DNA of 64,000 nucleotides. Origin: Parvivirga hydrogeniphila. GTDB lineage: Bacteria; Actinomycetota; Coriobacteriia; Anaerosomatales; Anaerosomataceae. Numbering within the stretch: the first letter of the stretch is position 1; the number at the start of each line of letters is the position of its first letter. Made by a program: the position numbers and the translations under genes. Location of the stretch: positions 62,001 to 126,000 of the forward strand of contig NZ_JAMCCO010000003.1 of the NCBI RefSeq assembly GCF_023371205.1, written 5' to 3'. Below, one piece after another: positions 17,038 through 26,368 of this stretch. Under the pieces are notes generated by a model. The model searched no databases and was not told the origin of the DNA. It saw only the letters and a program-made list of their open reading frames with translations.

Positions 17038-19275
17038 ATGGCACGCTCAGACGCACGCACGCGCCGCCCAGCGCGCTCTACCGACGCGCGTCGTACGCGG
17101 AGCCGTTCCGTGCCGCCTGCGCGCGCTTTGGACGAGGACACCCGTAACGAGATCGCCGGCGTGGTCCTCAGCGCAGCAGCGCTCGCGCTCGCGATCTCGG
17201 TCGTAAGCCCGCAGACCGGGCTCGTCCCGCGATACGTCGCCCGCGCGCTCACGCTCGGCATCGGCATCGGCGCATACGTCTTGCCGATCGCGGTGCTGCT
17301 CTGGGGCGCGAGCTTCTTCGTCCGCTCCGTCCGCGTGAACGAGGTCCGTGTCGGCGGCGGGCTCGGCCTGCTACTGCTGTCGGTCATCTCGATCGCCTCC
17401 GTCGGCGCGCCGTCTGCCGTCTTCTGGGAGCCGGACGTGCTCGTCGCGCGCGGCGGATACGTCGGCGGCGCGCTTGCGTGGGCCGTGCGGACGCTTTTCG
17501 GCGGCGCTATAGCGTACGTGCTCCTCGTGGCCCTCGCATTCGTCGGGCTCGTCATCGCCGGGATGTCCGTCTCGGAGCTGCTCGAACGGCTGGCGCGCGT
17601 GCTTCGCCGGACGCCAGCAGAGCCTGCCGCTCTCGAACCGCACGCGAAGCGCAGACGCGCGCCCGAACAGCCGACGCTTCCGCTTTCCGATGCGTCCCCA
17701 ACACCGGACGTCGAGCCTCCGGCCGCGCGTCAGCGGCGGCGGACCGATCCGGAGGCGAGGCGCGTCACGGTGCCGACGACTGCCGTCGTTGCGCCCCGAC
17801 CGGCCGAAGGGTTCGAGCTCCCGCCCATGAGCCTGCTTAAACGCAACGCATCGGCTCCGGGGGCGCACCGCGCGAACGAGCGCGAGCTCAAAGCGACGGC
17901 GCAGGCCATCGAGCAGACGCTCGCTACCTTCGACGTGCCGTCGCGCGTCGTGGACTGGATCCCCGGTCCCACGGTCACGATGTTCGAAGTCGAGATCGCC
18001 CGCGGCGTGAAGGTCGGCCAGGTCGCCCGCCTCGCCGACGACCTCGCGCTCGCGCTGGCTGCGCCCACTATCCGCATCCTCGCGCCGATACCGGGCAAGA
18101 GCTACGTAGGCATCGAGGTGCCGAACGAACGCCGGCTCACGGTCACGCTCGCTGACGTGCTCGAGACCGGGGCCGCTGCGCACCCGAGCCCGCTTCTGCT
18201 CGGCATCGGCAAGGACGTCGCCGGGGAGCCCGTGCTCGTGGACCTCGCGCCGATGCCGCACCTTCTCATCGCGGGCGCCACTGGCACCGGCAAGAGCGTG
18301 TGCATCAACGCCATCCTGATGTCGCTGCTCATGCGTGCCACGCCGGCAGAGGTGCGGCTCATCCTCATCGACCCCAAGCGCATCGAGCTCAGCCTGTACA
18401 ACGGCGTCCCTCACCTGTACGTGCCGGTCGTGACCGAGCCGAAGGAAGCCGCCTCTGCGCTGGCATGGGCGGTCGGGGAGATGGAGGCCCGCCTCAAGCA
18501 GCTGCAGAAGGCGAATGCGCGCAACATCGCGCAGTACAACGCCGCCGTCCACGATGGCCGCGCCCCCGATGGCGCGCAGCCCATGCCGTACATCGTGATC
18601 GTCATCGACGAGCTCGCCGACCTCATGCTCGTGGCAGCCAAAGAGGTGGAAGACTCGATCTGCCGCCTCTCGGCGCTTGCGCGGGCCGCGGGCATCCACT
18701 TGGTCGTCGCGACCCAGCGGCCGAGCACCGACATCATCACCGGGCTCATCAAGACGAACATCACGAACCGCATCGCGTTCGCCGTCTCCTCCGGCATCGA
18801 CAGCCGCGTCATCCTCGACCAGCCAGGGGCCGAGAAGCTCGTGGGCCAAGGCGACATGCTGTTCTCGATGCCGGTGTGGCCGAAACCCAAACGCATCCAA
18901 GGCGCGTTCGTCACCGAAGACGAGATCGTCGCCGTCGTGGAGCACCTGAAGGCCCAGGCGGAGCCCGACTACCACGAGGAGATCCTGCACCTCAAAGTGA
19001 CGCAGGGAGGCGCGGCCGACGCCGACGCCGACGAGGACCCGCTGTTGTGGGAGGCCGCAGATCTCGTCGTCACCACGGGGATGGGATCCACCTCGCTCTT
19101 GCAGCGGCGGCTGAAGGTCGGGTACGCCCGTGCCGGACGCATCATGGACATGCTCGAGGCCCGCGGCGTCGTCGGGCCGCCGGACGGGAGCAAGCCCCGC
19201 GAGGTGCTCGTGGACGTGGAGGAGCTTGAGGCGATGAAGGCGTTCGACCGCGAGGACCGCGCGTCGGACGAGTGA
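17038..19275 (+). CDS. ftsK: DNA translocase FtsK/SpoIIIE
   Basis: 745 residues. FtsK pumps chromosomal DNA at the septum. Seen: a positively charged start, four or so membrane segments (about 35-180), an Arg/Pro-rich linker, the FtsK alpha domain, the motor with Walker A GATGTGKS and Walker B IVIVIDELADLM, and a C-terminal winged-helix gamma domain (LLQRRLKVGYARAGRIMDML). ATG 17038 has AAGGGGTG upstream; the in-frame upstream extension lies inside uppP. It is shorter in the linker than the E. coli protein, as is usual for Gram-positives. Confidence 0.96.
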   Translation: MARSDARTRRPARSTDARRTRSRSVPPARALDEDTRNEIAGVVLSAAALALAISVVSPQTGLVPRYVARALTLGIGIGAYVLPIAVLLWGASFFVRSVRVNEVRVGGGLGLLLLSVISIASVGAPSAVFWEPDVLVARGGYVGGALAWAVRTLFGGAIAYVLLVALAFVGLVIAGMSVSELLERLARVLRRTPAEPAALEPHAKRRRAPEQPTLPLSDASPTPDVEPPAARQRRRTDPEARRVTVPTTAVVAPRPAEGFELPPMSLLKRNASAPGAHRANERELKATAQAIEQTLATFDVPSRVVDWIPGPTVTMFEVEIARGVKVGQVARLADDLALALAAPTIRILAPIPGKSYVGIEVPNERRLTVTLADVLETGAAAHPSPLLLGIGKDVAGEPVLVDLAPMPHLLIAGATGTGKSVCINAILMSLLMRATPAEVRLILIDPKRIELSLYNGVPHLYVPVVTEPKEAASALAWAVGEMEARLKQLQKANARNIAQYNAAVHDGRAPDGAQPMPYIVIVIDELADLMLVAAKEVEDSICRLSALARAAGIHLVVATQRPSTDIITGLIKTNITNRIAFAVSSGIDSRVILDQPGAEKLVGQGDMLFSMPVWPKPKRIQGAFVTEDEIVAVVEHLKAQAEPDYHEEILHLKVTQGGAADADADEDPLLWEAADLVVTTGMGSTSLLQRRLKVGYARAGRIMDMLEARGVVGPPDGSKPREVLVDVEELEAMKAFDREDRASDE

Positions 19276-19300
19276 GCGCGCAACGAGGAAGGAGGTCGCC

Positions 19301-20083
19301 GTGCCTGTCGGGCAACGATTGGCCGACGAGCGACGGGCTCGTGGCAAGAGCATGGCCGACATCTGCGCTGCGACGCGCATCATGGCCTCCAAGATCGACG
19401 CGCTCGAGCACGACCGGCACGACGAGCTGCCAGCGCCTGCGTACACCCGGGGCTACATCTCTGCGTACGCCAAGGCGCTCGGCCTCGATCCTGCGCCATT
19501 CCTCGCAGAGTACGAGCGCGACATCGGACAGGCGGCACCCGGCGTTCGGCTTTCTGAGATGCCCGAGATGGAGTCGGTCGTCCCGCTCGGCCACCAGGCA
19601 CACGCGGTGCCGAAGCGTATCTGGATCGCGGCCATCGCGGTCGTGATCGCCGTGTCGCTCGTGGCATGGGTCGCGCGTCTGCTGGGCGGACCGTCCGACC
19701 AGGTCCCTCCTGTGCCGCCGGCGGAGACCGCGCCGGAATCGGCACCTGCTTCGGTCTCGCCCGGGGCCGTCTCAACCGAGGCCGAAACGCCCAACGCCTC
19801 TGAAGCGCCGGCCGCAGAAGAGAGCGTCGCCGCCGGACAGCCGTTCGTCGTGAAGGTCGCCGTCGCCGCAGGCGCGGCCTCATGGATCCGCGTGACCATC
19901 GACGGCCGTGTCGCATACGAAGGGACGCTCACCGGCGGCTCCGCCAAGGAGTGGACCGCCGAGCGCCAGGCCGTCGTCAGAGCCGGCAAGCCGAGCGCCG
20001 TCACGCTCACCAAAGACGGTGTTCCGGTATCATTCGCAAGCGCTGGCGGCGTCGGCGTCGCCACCATCACCGTATCGCCCTGA
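19301..20083 (+). CDS. RodZ-like helix-turn-helix membrane protein
   Basis: 260 residues. The N-terminus is a Cro/C1-type HTH of the RodZ kind (GQRLADERRARGKSMADICAATRI, here named by position about 4-27; key element YTRGYISAYAKALGLD at 49-64). A membrane segment follows at about 107-127, then a Pro/Ala/Glu-rich linker and a beta-rich C-terminal domain like DUF4115. RodZ proteins link MreB to the wall elongation machinery; no mreB is in the window, so a generic envelope or morphology role is inferred. The GTG start has GGAAGGAGG. It lies between ftsK and yajQ. Confidence 0.85.
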   Translation: MPVGQRLADERRARGKSMADICAATRIMASKIDALEHDRHDELPAPAYTRGYISAYAKALGLDPAPFLAEYERDIGQAAPGVRLSEMPEMESVVPLGHQAHAVPKRIWIAAIAVVIAVSLVAWVARLLGGPSDQVPPVPPAETAPESAPASVSPGAVSTEAETPNASEAPAAEESVAAGQPFVVKVAVAAGAASWIRVTIDGRVAYEGTLTGGSAKEWTAERQAVVRAGKPSAVTLTKDGVPVSFASAGGVGVATITVSP

Positions 20084-20093
20084 GAGGAACGCC

Positions 20094-20591
20094 ATGGCCA
20101 AGGAACAGAGCTTCGACGTCGTCTCGCAGGTCGACCTCCAAGAGGTCGACAACGCGGTCCAGCAGGCCGTCAAGGAGATCGCGCAGCGCTACGACCTGAA
20201 AGACACGGGAGCCACGCTGTCTTTGGACCGAAAGGCGGCCGAGCTCACCCTCACGGCCCCGAGCGACTTCGTGCTGCGGCAGGTCAAGGACGTGCTCGCG
20301 AGCAAACTGGTGCGGCGCGGCATCGATCTGAAGGCGCTGAGCTGGGGGAACGTGCAGTCCGCGTCGGGCGGCACGGTCCGCGTCACCGCCTCGATCGTCA
20401 ACGGCATCCCGGACGACGTCGCTCGGAGGATCTCGAAAGACGTCCGTGACCTCAAGCGCAAGGTGCGGGTTGCCATCGAAGGGGACAAGGTCCGCGTGTT
20501 CTCCGCGAGCCGCGACGAGCTCCAAGGTGTCATCGCGCACCTCAAGGCACAGGACTATGGCATCCCGCTGCAGTTCACCAACTACCGATGA
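20094..20591 (+). CDS. YajQ family protein (UPF0234), nucleotide-binding
   Basis: 165 residues, the usual length. The sequence begins AKEQSFDVVSQVDLQEVDNAV and ends LKAQDYGIPLQFTNYR, both diagnostic of the YajQ family. Some members bind cyclic di-GMP and act with a transcription factor (established for Xanthomonas); whether this one does is unknown. ATG 20094 has GAGAGGAAC. It lies ten bases after the rodZ-like gene and ten before rimO. Confidence 0.92.
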   Translation: MAKEQSFDVVSQVDLQEVDNAVQQAVKEIAQRYDLKDTGATLSLDRKAAELTLTAPSDFVLRQVKDVLASKLVRRGIDLKALSWGNVQSASGGTVRVTASIVNGIPDDVARRISKDVRDLKRKVRVAIEGDKVRVFSASRDELQGVIAHLKAQDYGIPLQFTNYR

Positions 20592-20601
20592 GCGCCCGCA
20601 C

Positions 20602-21885
20602 ATGAGGCCGTCTGTCGCCTTCGTCACGCTCGGGTGCCCGAAGAACGAGGCGGACTCCGACGCGATGGCAGGCGCCCTTGCCGGAACGTTCCGGATCGCA
20701 GCCTCGCCCGATGATGCCGACGTCCTCGTCGTGAACACCTGCGCGTTCATCCAAAGCGCCGTCGAGGAAGCGATCGACGAGATCCTCGCTGCCGCCGAGT
20801 GGAAAGCCGCGCGCGAGGGACGGCGGCTCATTGTCGCAGGCTGTCTCCCGTCACGCTACCGCGACGAGCAGCTCGCGACCGAGCTTCCCGAGGTGGACGT
20901 GTTCGTGCCCGTCGCCGAGGAAGAACGCATCGCTGCCGTCATCGCCGAGCTGATGGGCGTCCCGGTGCAGCCGGGCCCCGCGTCGCGTGCGATCCCGACG
21001 CCGACCGCGTACCTCAAGATCTCCGACGGGTGCGACCGGCGATGCTCGTACTGCACGATCCCCGCCATCCGTGGGCGCTACCGCAGCCGTCCGGCAGACG
21101 AGCTCATCGCGGAGGCGGACAGTCTCGTACGGGCGGGCGTGCGCGAGATCGTCTTGGTCGGCCAGGACGTGTCGCGGTGGGGCGTCGACCTCGGCGATGG
21201 CGAGACGCTGCCCGACCTTCTCGCTCGCATCGCCGCTCTTGACGGCGACTTCCGGGTGCGACTGATGTACCTTCAGCCAGACGGCGTGACCGACCGCCTG
21301 CTCAAGACCATCGCCTCGCACGACAAGGTCTGCCGGTATCTCGACGTGCCCGTCCAGCACGCATCACGCAGCGTCTTGCGCGCGATGGGCAGGCGAGGCG
21401 ACGCCGGATCGCTCCTGCGCCTCGTCGAGCGCATCCGCGCCTCTGTGCCCGACGTCGTCCTGCGCACCACAGTGATGGTCGGCTTCCCTGGCGAGACGCG
21501 GGCTGACGTCGACGAGCTCGTGCGGTTCCTCTCCGTCGCGCGGTTCGACTACGTCGGCGTGTTCGCGTTCTCGCCCGAAGACGGCACGAAAGCCGCCCAG
21601 CTTCCCGGCCGGGTCCCGGCACGCACGAGGAAGGCGCGCGCTCAGAAGGTCCGCGACCTCGCGGACGCAATCGGCGTCGAGCGCGCATCGACCTGGGTGG
21701 GACGCACGCTCCGCGTTCTCGTCGAAGGGGAGGAGGACGGCCTCGCAGCCGGTCGCACCGAGGGTCAGGCGCCGGAGATCGACGGGCTTACCCTCTTTCC
21801 CGGAACAGCGCGTCCGGGTACCTTCGTGTCTGTCCGGATCGTCGACTCCCACGGATACGACCTGTACGGGGAGGTGGTGCCGTGA
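20602..21885 (+). CDS. rimO: Ribosomal protein S12 methylthiotransferase RimO
   Basis: 427 residues. RimO methylthiolates an aspartate of ribosomal protein S12 using two iron-sulfur clusters. The first-cluster cysteines are in TLGCPKNEADSD, NTCAF and AGCLPSRY; the radical-SAM motif is CDRRCSYC; a TRAM-like C-terminus is present. ATG 20602 starts MRPSVAFVTLGCPKN; no good ribosome binding site precedes it, so translation may depend on coupling with yajQ. LGCPKNEADSD separates RimO from MiaB, which is also encoded in this window. Its stop overlaps the pgsA GTG. Confidence 0.94.
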   Translation: MRPSVAFVTLGCPKNEADSDAMAGALAGTFRIAASPDDADVLVVNTCAFIQSAVEEAIDEILAAAEWKAAREGRRLIVAGCLPSRYRDEQLATELPEVDVFVPVAEEERIAAVIAELMGVPVQPGPASRAIPTPTAYLKISDGCDRRCSYCTIPAIRGRYRSRPADELIAEADSLVRAGVREIVLVGQDVSRWGVDLGDGETLPDLLARIAALDGDFRVRLMYLQPDGVTDRLLKTIASHDKVCRYLDVPVQHASRSVLRAMGRRGDAGSLLRLVERIRASVPDVVLRTTVMVGFPGETRADVDELVRFLSVARFDYVGVFAFSPEDGTKAAQLPGRVPARTRKARAQKVRDLADAIGVERASTWVGRTLRVLVEGEEDGLAAGRTEGQAPEIDGLTLFPGTARPGTFVSVRIVDSHGYDLYGEVVP

Positions 21886-22487
21886 GCCCGCTTCGGAGCA
21901 TCGCGAACCGCGTGACGCTCGCTCGCGTCGTGCTCATACCCATCTTCCTGGCGATCCTGCTGGCGAAGCTCCCCGTGTGGGGGCCGTGGCTTGCCGCTGC
22001 GGTCTTCGCGCTGCTCGCGGGGACCGATGCGGTGGACGGGTACCTCGCGCGGTCGCGCAACGAGGTGACGACCTTCGGGAAGTTCATCGACCCGATCGCC
22101 GACAAGCTGCTCGTCACGGCCGCGCTCGTGGCGCTGGTGGAGCTTGGACGGCTGCCGTCGTGGATCGCGGTGCTCATCATCAGCCGCGAGCTCGTCGTCT
22201 CAGGGCTTCGACTCGTCGCAGTGGCCGAGGGCCGGGTGATCGCCGCGTCGGTCTACGGGAAGGCCAAGACGGTGCTGCAGACGGTCGCGATCCTTGCGTT
22301 CATCGTGAAGGACAGCTCGCTTATCACCGACGTCGCGGGCGCCTCGGTCGCGCACGCGTTCGGCATCGTGGCCTGGGTCGTCATGGCGGCGGCGATGATC
22401 GCCACCGTCGCATCGATGGTGGACTACTTCTACCACGCGCGGGACATCCTTGCTGGACCGTGGTCGCAGGGAGGGACCGATGCCTGA
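21882..22487 (+). CDS. pgsA: CDP-diacylglycerol--glycerol-3-phosphate 3-phosphatidyltransferase
   Basis: 201 residues with about five or six membrane segments. It makes phosphatidylglycerol phosphate. The CDP-alcohol phosphotransferase signature is intact as DAVDGYLARSRNEV followed by GKFIDPIADK (about 49-73). The GTG start overlaps the rimO stop (GTGA). Its 3' end overlaps cinA by 8 bases. The rimO-pgsA-cinA-recA order is shared with many Gram-positives. Glycerol-phosphate rather than inositol specificity is inferred from this context. Confidence 0.92.
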   Translation: MSPLRSIANRVTLARVVLIPIFLAILLAKLPVWGPWLAAAVFALLAGTDAVDGYLARSRNEVTTFGKFIDPIADKLLVTAALVALVELGRLPSWIAVLIISRELVVSGLRLVAVAEGRVIAASVYGKAKTVLQTVAILAFIVKDSSLITDVAGASVAHAFGIVAWVVMAAAMIATVASMVDYFYHARDILAGPWSQGGTDA

Positions 22488-23700
22488 TCGCCGTGAAGCA
22501 GCCATCGTCACCGTCGGCACGGAGCTCACCGTCGGGCTTCGTGTCGACACCAACACCGCATCGATCGCGGCGGCCTGCGCGCAGGCCGGCTACCGTGTCA
22601 CCGAAGCCGTGAGCGTGGCCGACGACACTGATGCGGTCGCCCGTGCAATCGCGCGCCTCGCGGGCGACAACGCGCTCGTCATCGTCACTGGGGGCCTCGG
22701 CCCCACGCACGACGACGTCACGCGCGAAGCCGCCTCGCAGGCGCTCGGCCGTCCGCTCCGGCGCGACCCAGCGCTCTCAGAGCGCCTTGCGGCGGCCGCC
22801 GAGCGCCACGTCGATGAGCGCGCACGCGCGCAGGTCCTGCGACAGGCAGACGTGCTCGACGGTGCGCGCGTGATCGAGCCTCAGACCGGCACGGCGCCGG
22901 GGCAGATCATCGAGACCGCCACGAGCACCGTCGTGCTGCTTCCCGGACCGCCTTCGGAGATGCAGCCGATGCTCGCGCAGGTCCTGGCCTCAGCCAAGCA
23001 TGTGCCCGAGCCCGTCGTCCTCCGCTGCGCTCGTATCGCAGAGTCGGACGCCCAGGTCCGCGTCCAAGAGGCCATCAGGGCGTTCCCGGGCGTCGACCTC
23101 ACGCTGCTCGCATCGCCAGCGCTCGTCGACGTCGTCCTGCTTGACGCCGGAGCAGGCAAAGACGTGCTCGTCGAGGCCGCTCAGGCCGCCGCGCTCGCGC
23201 TCGGCGAAGCGTGCTACTCGATGGACGGCGCGTCGCTGCCCGAGGCGGTCGTGCGCCTTGCGCGCGCGACCTTCGCGAAGATAGCCACCGCCGAGTCGTG
23301 CACCGGCGGGATGGTAGCGTCGGCCATCACCGACGTGCCGGGAGCATCCGACGTCTTCGTCGGCGGCGTCGTCGCGTACAGCAACGACCTCAAGCAGTCG
23401 CTCTTGGGTGTCCCCGACGAGACGCTTCGGACGCACGGCGCCGTCTCGCGCGAGACGGCCGAGGCGATGGCGAGCGGCGCGTGCGGGCTGGGCGCACGGG
23501 TGGCGGTCGCGACCACGGGCATCGCTGGGCCTGGCGGCGGCACGCCCGAGAAGCCTGTCGGCCTGGTATGGGTCGCGGTTGCGACGCCTGAGGGCGTCCA
23601 GGCGCACCAACTGATGCTCACGGGCGACCGGCAGGGCGTGCGCCAGCGCGCCACCGTCCACGCGCTCGACCATCTTCGCCTCGCGCTCGAACGGATGTAG
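22480..23700 (+). CDS. cinA: CinA: competence/damage-inducible protein A, nicotinamide-nucleotide amidase
   Basis: 406 residues, the full two-domain form. The N-terminal MoCF-like/ADP-ribose pyrophosphatase domain shows VTVGTELTVG and VTGGLGPTHDDVT; the C-terminal NMN deamidase domain shows TAESCTGGMVAS, GGVVAYSNDLK and TTGIAGPGGGT. CinA salvages pyridine nucleotides. ATG 22480 follows GCAGGGAGG. Position upstream of recA is a conserved arrangement and may allow read-through during DNA damage, although recA also has its own SOS promoter. Confidence 0.94.
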   Translation: MPDRREAAIVTVGTELTVGLRVDTNTASIAAACAQAGYRVTEAVSVADDTDAVARAIARLAGDNALVIVTGGLGPTHDDVTREAASQALGRPLRRDPALSERLAAAAERHVDERARAQVLRQADVLDGARVIEPQTGTAPGQIIETATSTVVLLPGPPSEMQPMLAQVLASAKHVPEPVVLRCARIAESDAQVRVQEAIRAFPGVDLTLLASPALVDVVLLDAGAGKDVLVEAAQAAALALGEACYSMDGASLPEAVVRLARATFAKIATAESCTGGMVASAITDVPGASDVFVGGVVAYSNDLKQSLLGVPDETLRTHGAVSRETAEAMASGACGLGARVAVATTGIAGPGGGTPEKPVGLVWVAVATPEGVQAHQLMLTGDRQGVRQRATVHALDHLRLALERM

Positions 23701-23702
23701 CC

Positions 23703-24284
23703 GTGCGGGCGTTCTTCGGCATCGCGTTGAGCGAGCCCGCGCGCTCGCTGCTCGCGGACGCGTGCGACGCGTTCCGCGACGCTGCGCCGTCCTGGCGTTG
23801 TGAGAAGTGGGTCCCTCCAGCGAACTACCACCTCACGCTCGCGTTCCTGGGCGAGCATCCACGCGAGCGGGTCGAGGCGATCGCCGCGCACGCGGCAGAC
23901 GGACTGCGCACGCGTCGGCCGTTCACGGTTGCGCTCGGGACGGTCGTCGCGTCCCCGCGGGGGCGTTCTGCCACCATGCTCTGGGCGACGCTCGCAGCAG
24001 GGGAGCACGAGTCAGCAGAGATTGCCGGCATCGTGACCGACGCTGCGGAAAACTACGGCATCGAACCGCCGCGGAGGCCGTTCGCTGCGCACGTCACGCT
24101 CGTTCGAGCACGGCGGCCGAGGACTGCGCCAGACGATGCACTCGCTCAAGCATCCGAGGTCCTCTCGCAACGCGCGTCCGAGGGCATCGTGTCAGTGGGG
24201 GAGGTCATACTCTACTCGAGCACGCTCACTCCTCGTGGGCCGGTCTACGAAGCCATCGGCCGTCTGCCGCTTCACGGGGATTGA
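23703..24284 (+). CDS. thpR: RNA 2',3'-cyclic phosphodiesterase (LigT/ThpR family)
   Basis: 193 residues. The two HxT/S motifs of the 2H phosphoesterase superfamily are seen in NYHLTLAFLG (about 40-49) and FAAHVTLVRAR (about 125-135). Members hydrolyse 2',3'-cyclic phosphates or ligate tRNA halves in vitro. The GTG start lies two bases after the cinA stop. Together with cinA and recA this is the usual neighbourhood in Gram-positives. Biological substrate unknown. Confidence 0.9.
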   Translation: MRAFFGIALSEPARSLLADACDAFRDAAPSWRCEKWVPPANYHLTLAFLGEHPRERVEAIAAHAADGLRTRRPFTVALGTVVASPRGRSATMLWATLAAGEHESAEIAGIVTDAAENYGIEPPRRPFAAHVTLVRARRPRTAPDDALAQASEVLSQRASEGIVSVGEVILYSSTLTPRGPVYEAIGRLPLHGD

Positions 24285-24309
24285 CATCGAACAGATGTTC
24301 GTATAGCGT
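24281..24309 (+). promoter_or_regulatory. recA promoter with perfect SOS (LexA) box
   Basis: A consensus -35 TTGACA occupies 24281-24286. The SOS box CGAACAGATGTTCG (24288-24301) matches the Gram-positive consensus CGAAC-N4-GTTCG exactly and fills the spacer. The -10 is TATAGC (24302) or TAGCGT (24304). LexA bound here would block RNA polymerase directly. The recA start is 58 bases downstream of the box. Confidence 0.9.
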
Positions 24310-24359
24310 GGTAGGTGCCTCAGGGGTCGCCCGACACGGGTCGAAGGAGCAGAGAAGCC

Positions 24360-25382
24360 ATGGAGAGCGAGAAGGAGAAGGTGCTCGATCTGACGCGTGA
24401 GCAGATCGAGCGGAAGTTCGGCAAGGGTTCGCTCATGCGGTTGGGCGAGCACGCCGCCGTCGCAGGCATCAGCGCGATTCCGACGGGGTCGCTCGCGCTG
24501 GACGCAGCCCTTGGAATCGGCGGCGTCCCGCGGGGACGCATCGTCGAGATCTTCGGCCCGGAGTCCTCGGGCAAGACGACGCTCGCATTGCAGATCGTCG
24601 CGGAAGCGCAGCGCATGGGCGGCATCGCGGCATACATCGACGCTGAGCACGCCCTCGATCCCACCTACGCGGCCCGCCTCGGTGTGGACATCGACGAGAT
24701 CCTCATCTCGCAGCCAGACACGGGCGAGCAGGCGCTGGAGATCGCGGACATGCTCATCCGTTCCGGCGCGATCGACGTCGTCGTCGTCGACTCCGTCGCG
24801 GCGCTCGTACCGCGCGCGGAGCTCGAAGGCGAGATGGGGGACACGACGGTAGGCCTCCAGGCGCGCCTCATGAGCCAGGCGATGCGCAAGCTCGCTGGCT
24901 CGCTCAACAAGTCGAACACGACCTGCATCTTCATCAACCAGCTCCGCGAGAAGGTCGGCGTGATGTTCGGCAACCCGGAGACCACCTCCGGCGGCCGAGC
25001 GCTCAAGTTCTACGCGTCGGTGCGCATCGACGTGCGGCGCATCGACTCGATCAAGCAGGGGTCCGAGATCGTCGGGAACCGGGTGCGTGCGAAGGTCGTC
25101 AAGAACAAGGTCGCGCCGCCATTCCAGCAGGCCGAGTTCGACATCATGTACGGCCAGGGGATTTCGAAGGAAGGAAGCCTCCTCGACCTCGGCGTCGAAG
25201 AGGGCGTCGTCGCGAAGTCCGGTGCGTGGTACACCTACGGCGAAGAACGCCTCGGCCAGGGCCGGGAGGCGGCCAAGGACTTCTTGCGTGAGCACACGGA
25301 CATCCGGGACCGCATCGAACGCGAGATCCGCGAGAAGATCGGCCTGCCGGATCCCGTTCGACAGGACGACAACGAGGCATGA
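24360..25382 (+). CDS. recA: Recombinase RecA
   Basis: 340 residues. RecA drives homologous recombination and activates LexA self-cleavage. Walker [10 protein letters not shown] (about 67-75), Walker [13 protein letters not shown], the [20 protein letters not shown] loop region (named by its ends) and the C-terminal domain are intact; no intein is seen. ATG 24360 has GAAGGAG at good spacing; an in-frame ATG at 24315 lies closer to the promoter and lacks a site. SOS control is visible directly. Its stop overlaps recX (ATGA). Confidence 0.98.
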   Translation: MESEKEKVLDLTREQIERKFGKGSLMRLGEHAAVAGISAIPTGSLALDAALGIGGVPRGRIVEIFGPESSGKTTLALQIVAEAQRMGGIAAYIDAEHALDPTYAARLGVDIDEILISQPDTGEQALEIADMLIRSGAIDVVVVDSVAALVPRAELEGEMGDTTVGLQARLMSQAMRKLAGSLNKSNTTCIFINQLREKVGVMFGNPETTSGGRALKFYASVRIDVRRIDSIKQGSEIVGNRVRAKVVKNKVAPPFQQAEFDIMYGQGISKEGSLLDLGVEEGVVAKSGAWYTYGEERLGQGREAAKDFLREHTDIRDRIEREIREKIGLPDPVRQDDNEA

Positions 25383-26029
25383 CGCGCCTAGGGCGCATCA
25401 CCGACATCGAGCGGCTGCCCGGCTCGAAGCGAGCGCGGCGCATCTGGATCGACGGGGCGCCCTTCCGCACCACCTCTGCCGCGGTGGTCGCCGCGTTGTC
25501 GATCCAGGTCGGCGATGACGTGGATCTCGATGACCTCGCGACCCGATGCCAGCAGGCCGAGCGCACGGCCGCACGCGAGCGCGCCCTGAAGCTGCTGTCG
25601 TACCACGACTTCAGCACGGCGCAAGTCGCTCAGCGGCTCGCGGAAGACGGGTACGAGCGTGCGGCGATCGACGACGTCGTCGCTCGCCTTGTCGAGACCG
25701 GCCTCCTCGACGACGCCCGTTTCGGCGAGGCCGTCGCGCGGTCGCGGTTGCGCGCCGGATACGGTCCGCGTGTCGTCTGGCGCGACCTGGCGCGCGCCGG
25801 ACTGCCCGACGCGTCGATCGCTTCTGCTTTGAGCGCAGCAGCAGACGAAGGCATCGGCACGGACGCCACATCGGCGGCCAGGCGCCTCGTGCGGCCTCGT
25901 GACGACGCGCGACGGCTGGCTGCGCGCCTGGTCCGCCGTGGCTTCGAGCCCACCGATGCGTACCGGGCCGCTCGCGAGGTCGTAGGTGACGCCGGCGACG
26001 ATCTTGACGACGGCCCTGCCGATGAGTGA
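25379..26029 (+). CDS. recX: Regulatory protein RecX
   Basis: 216 residues. RecX binds RecA filaments and limits their activity. The three-helix repeats are recognisable: [19 protein letters not shown] (about 64-82), [19 protein letters not shown], and LARAGLP. An extended N-terminal stretch (1-60) resembles the actinobacterial/Firmicute form. The ATG overlaps the recA stop, so it is co-expressed with recA under SOS control. It is followed by a 339-base gap before rny. Confidence 0.9.
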   Translation: MTRLGRITDIERLPGSKRARRIWIDGAPFRTTSAAVVAALSIQVGDDVDLDDLATRCQQAERTAARERALKLLSYHDFSTAQVAQRLAEDGYERAAIDDVVARLVETGLLDDARFGEAVARSRLRAGYGPRVVWRDLARAGLPDASIASALSAAADEGIGTDATSAARRLVRPRDDARRLAARLVRRGFEPTDAYRAAREVVGDAGDDLDDGPADE

Positions 26030-26056
26030 TCGGCGTCCACACGCCCGGTCGTGTCC

Positions 26057-26086
26057 TTGACGCTGCACCCGTCTGCCAGGTACCAT
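26057..26086 (+). promoter_or_regulatory. Putative promoter for rny
   Basis: -35 TTGACG (26057-26062), 18-base spacer, -10 TACCAT (26081-26086). Both hexamers are close to consensus. Transcription would start near 26093, upstream of the hairpin at 26110-26130. Confidence 0.55.
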
Positions 26087-26109
26087 GAGCACGGCAAATG
26101 TGATCGAAG

Positions 26110-26130
26110 CGATGTCTTTCGCAGACATCG
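26110..26130 (+). terminator. Hairpin in the rny leader (possible recX terminator or attenuator)
   Basis: CGATGTCT (26110-26117) pairs perfectly with AGACATCG (26123-26130) around TTCGC. TTATAC follows, only a partial T tract. It could end the recA-recX transcript or act on the rny leader, since the putative promoter lies just upstream. Confidence 0.4.
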
Positions 26131-26368
26131 TTATACATGCAGGAACCGGTACCGACCACTTCTGATGCAGGGTCTTGTGGCCCTGCTGAACGCACATAGG
26201 CGTCGAGCCGAGTCCTCATGTGTTCCATCGCACTTGCCGGGCGCACGGGCGTCCGGCGCTGACCGGTCGAGATGGGGAGATCGCACCCCTCCCTTCCGGC
26301 GCAGGCCGCGCGCACAGCACAGAGCCCACGCGCCCGCATCGTTCGACGCGAATGGAAGGAGGGGACAC

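Larger units (their letters stand above)
26030..26368 (+). other. 339-base intergenic leader between recX and rny
   Basis: No convincing gene is seen. It contains a sigma-70-like promoter near its start and an 8-bp hairpin shortly after it (listed separately). The remaining ~230 bases are GC-rich with no strong hairpin, tRNA or riboswitch that I can recognise. If the promoter is used, rny carries an unusually long 5' untranslated region of about 275 bases. Confidence 0.6.

Noticed and set aside
26051-26368. N-terminal extension of RNase Y from an upstream ATG-like start
   Set aside because: The extension is Arg/His-rich without homology features, and a strong ribosome binding site precedes ATG 26369, which begins the canonical membrane anchor.
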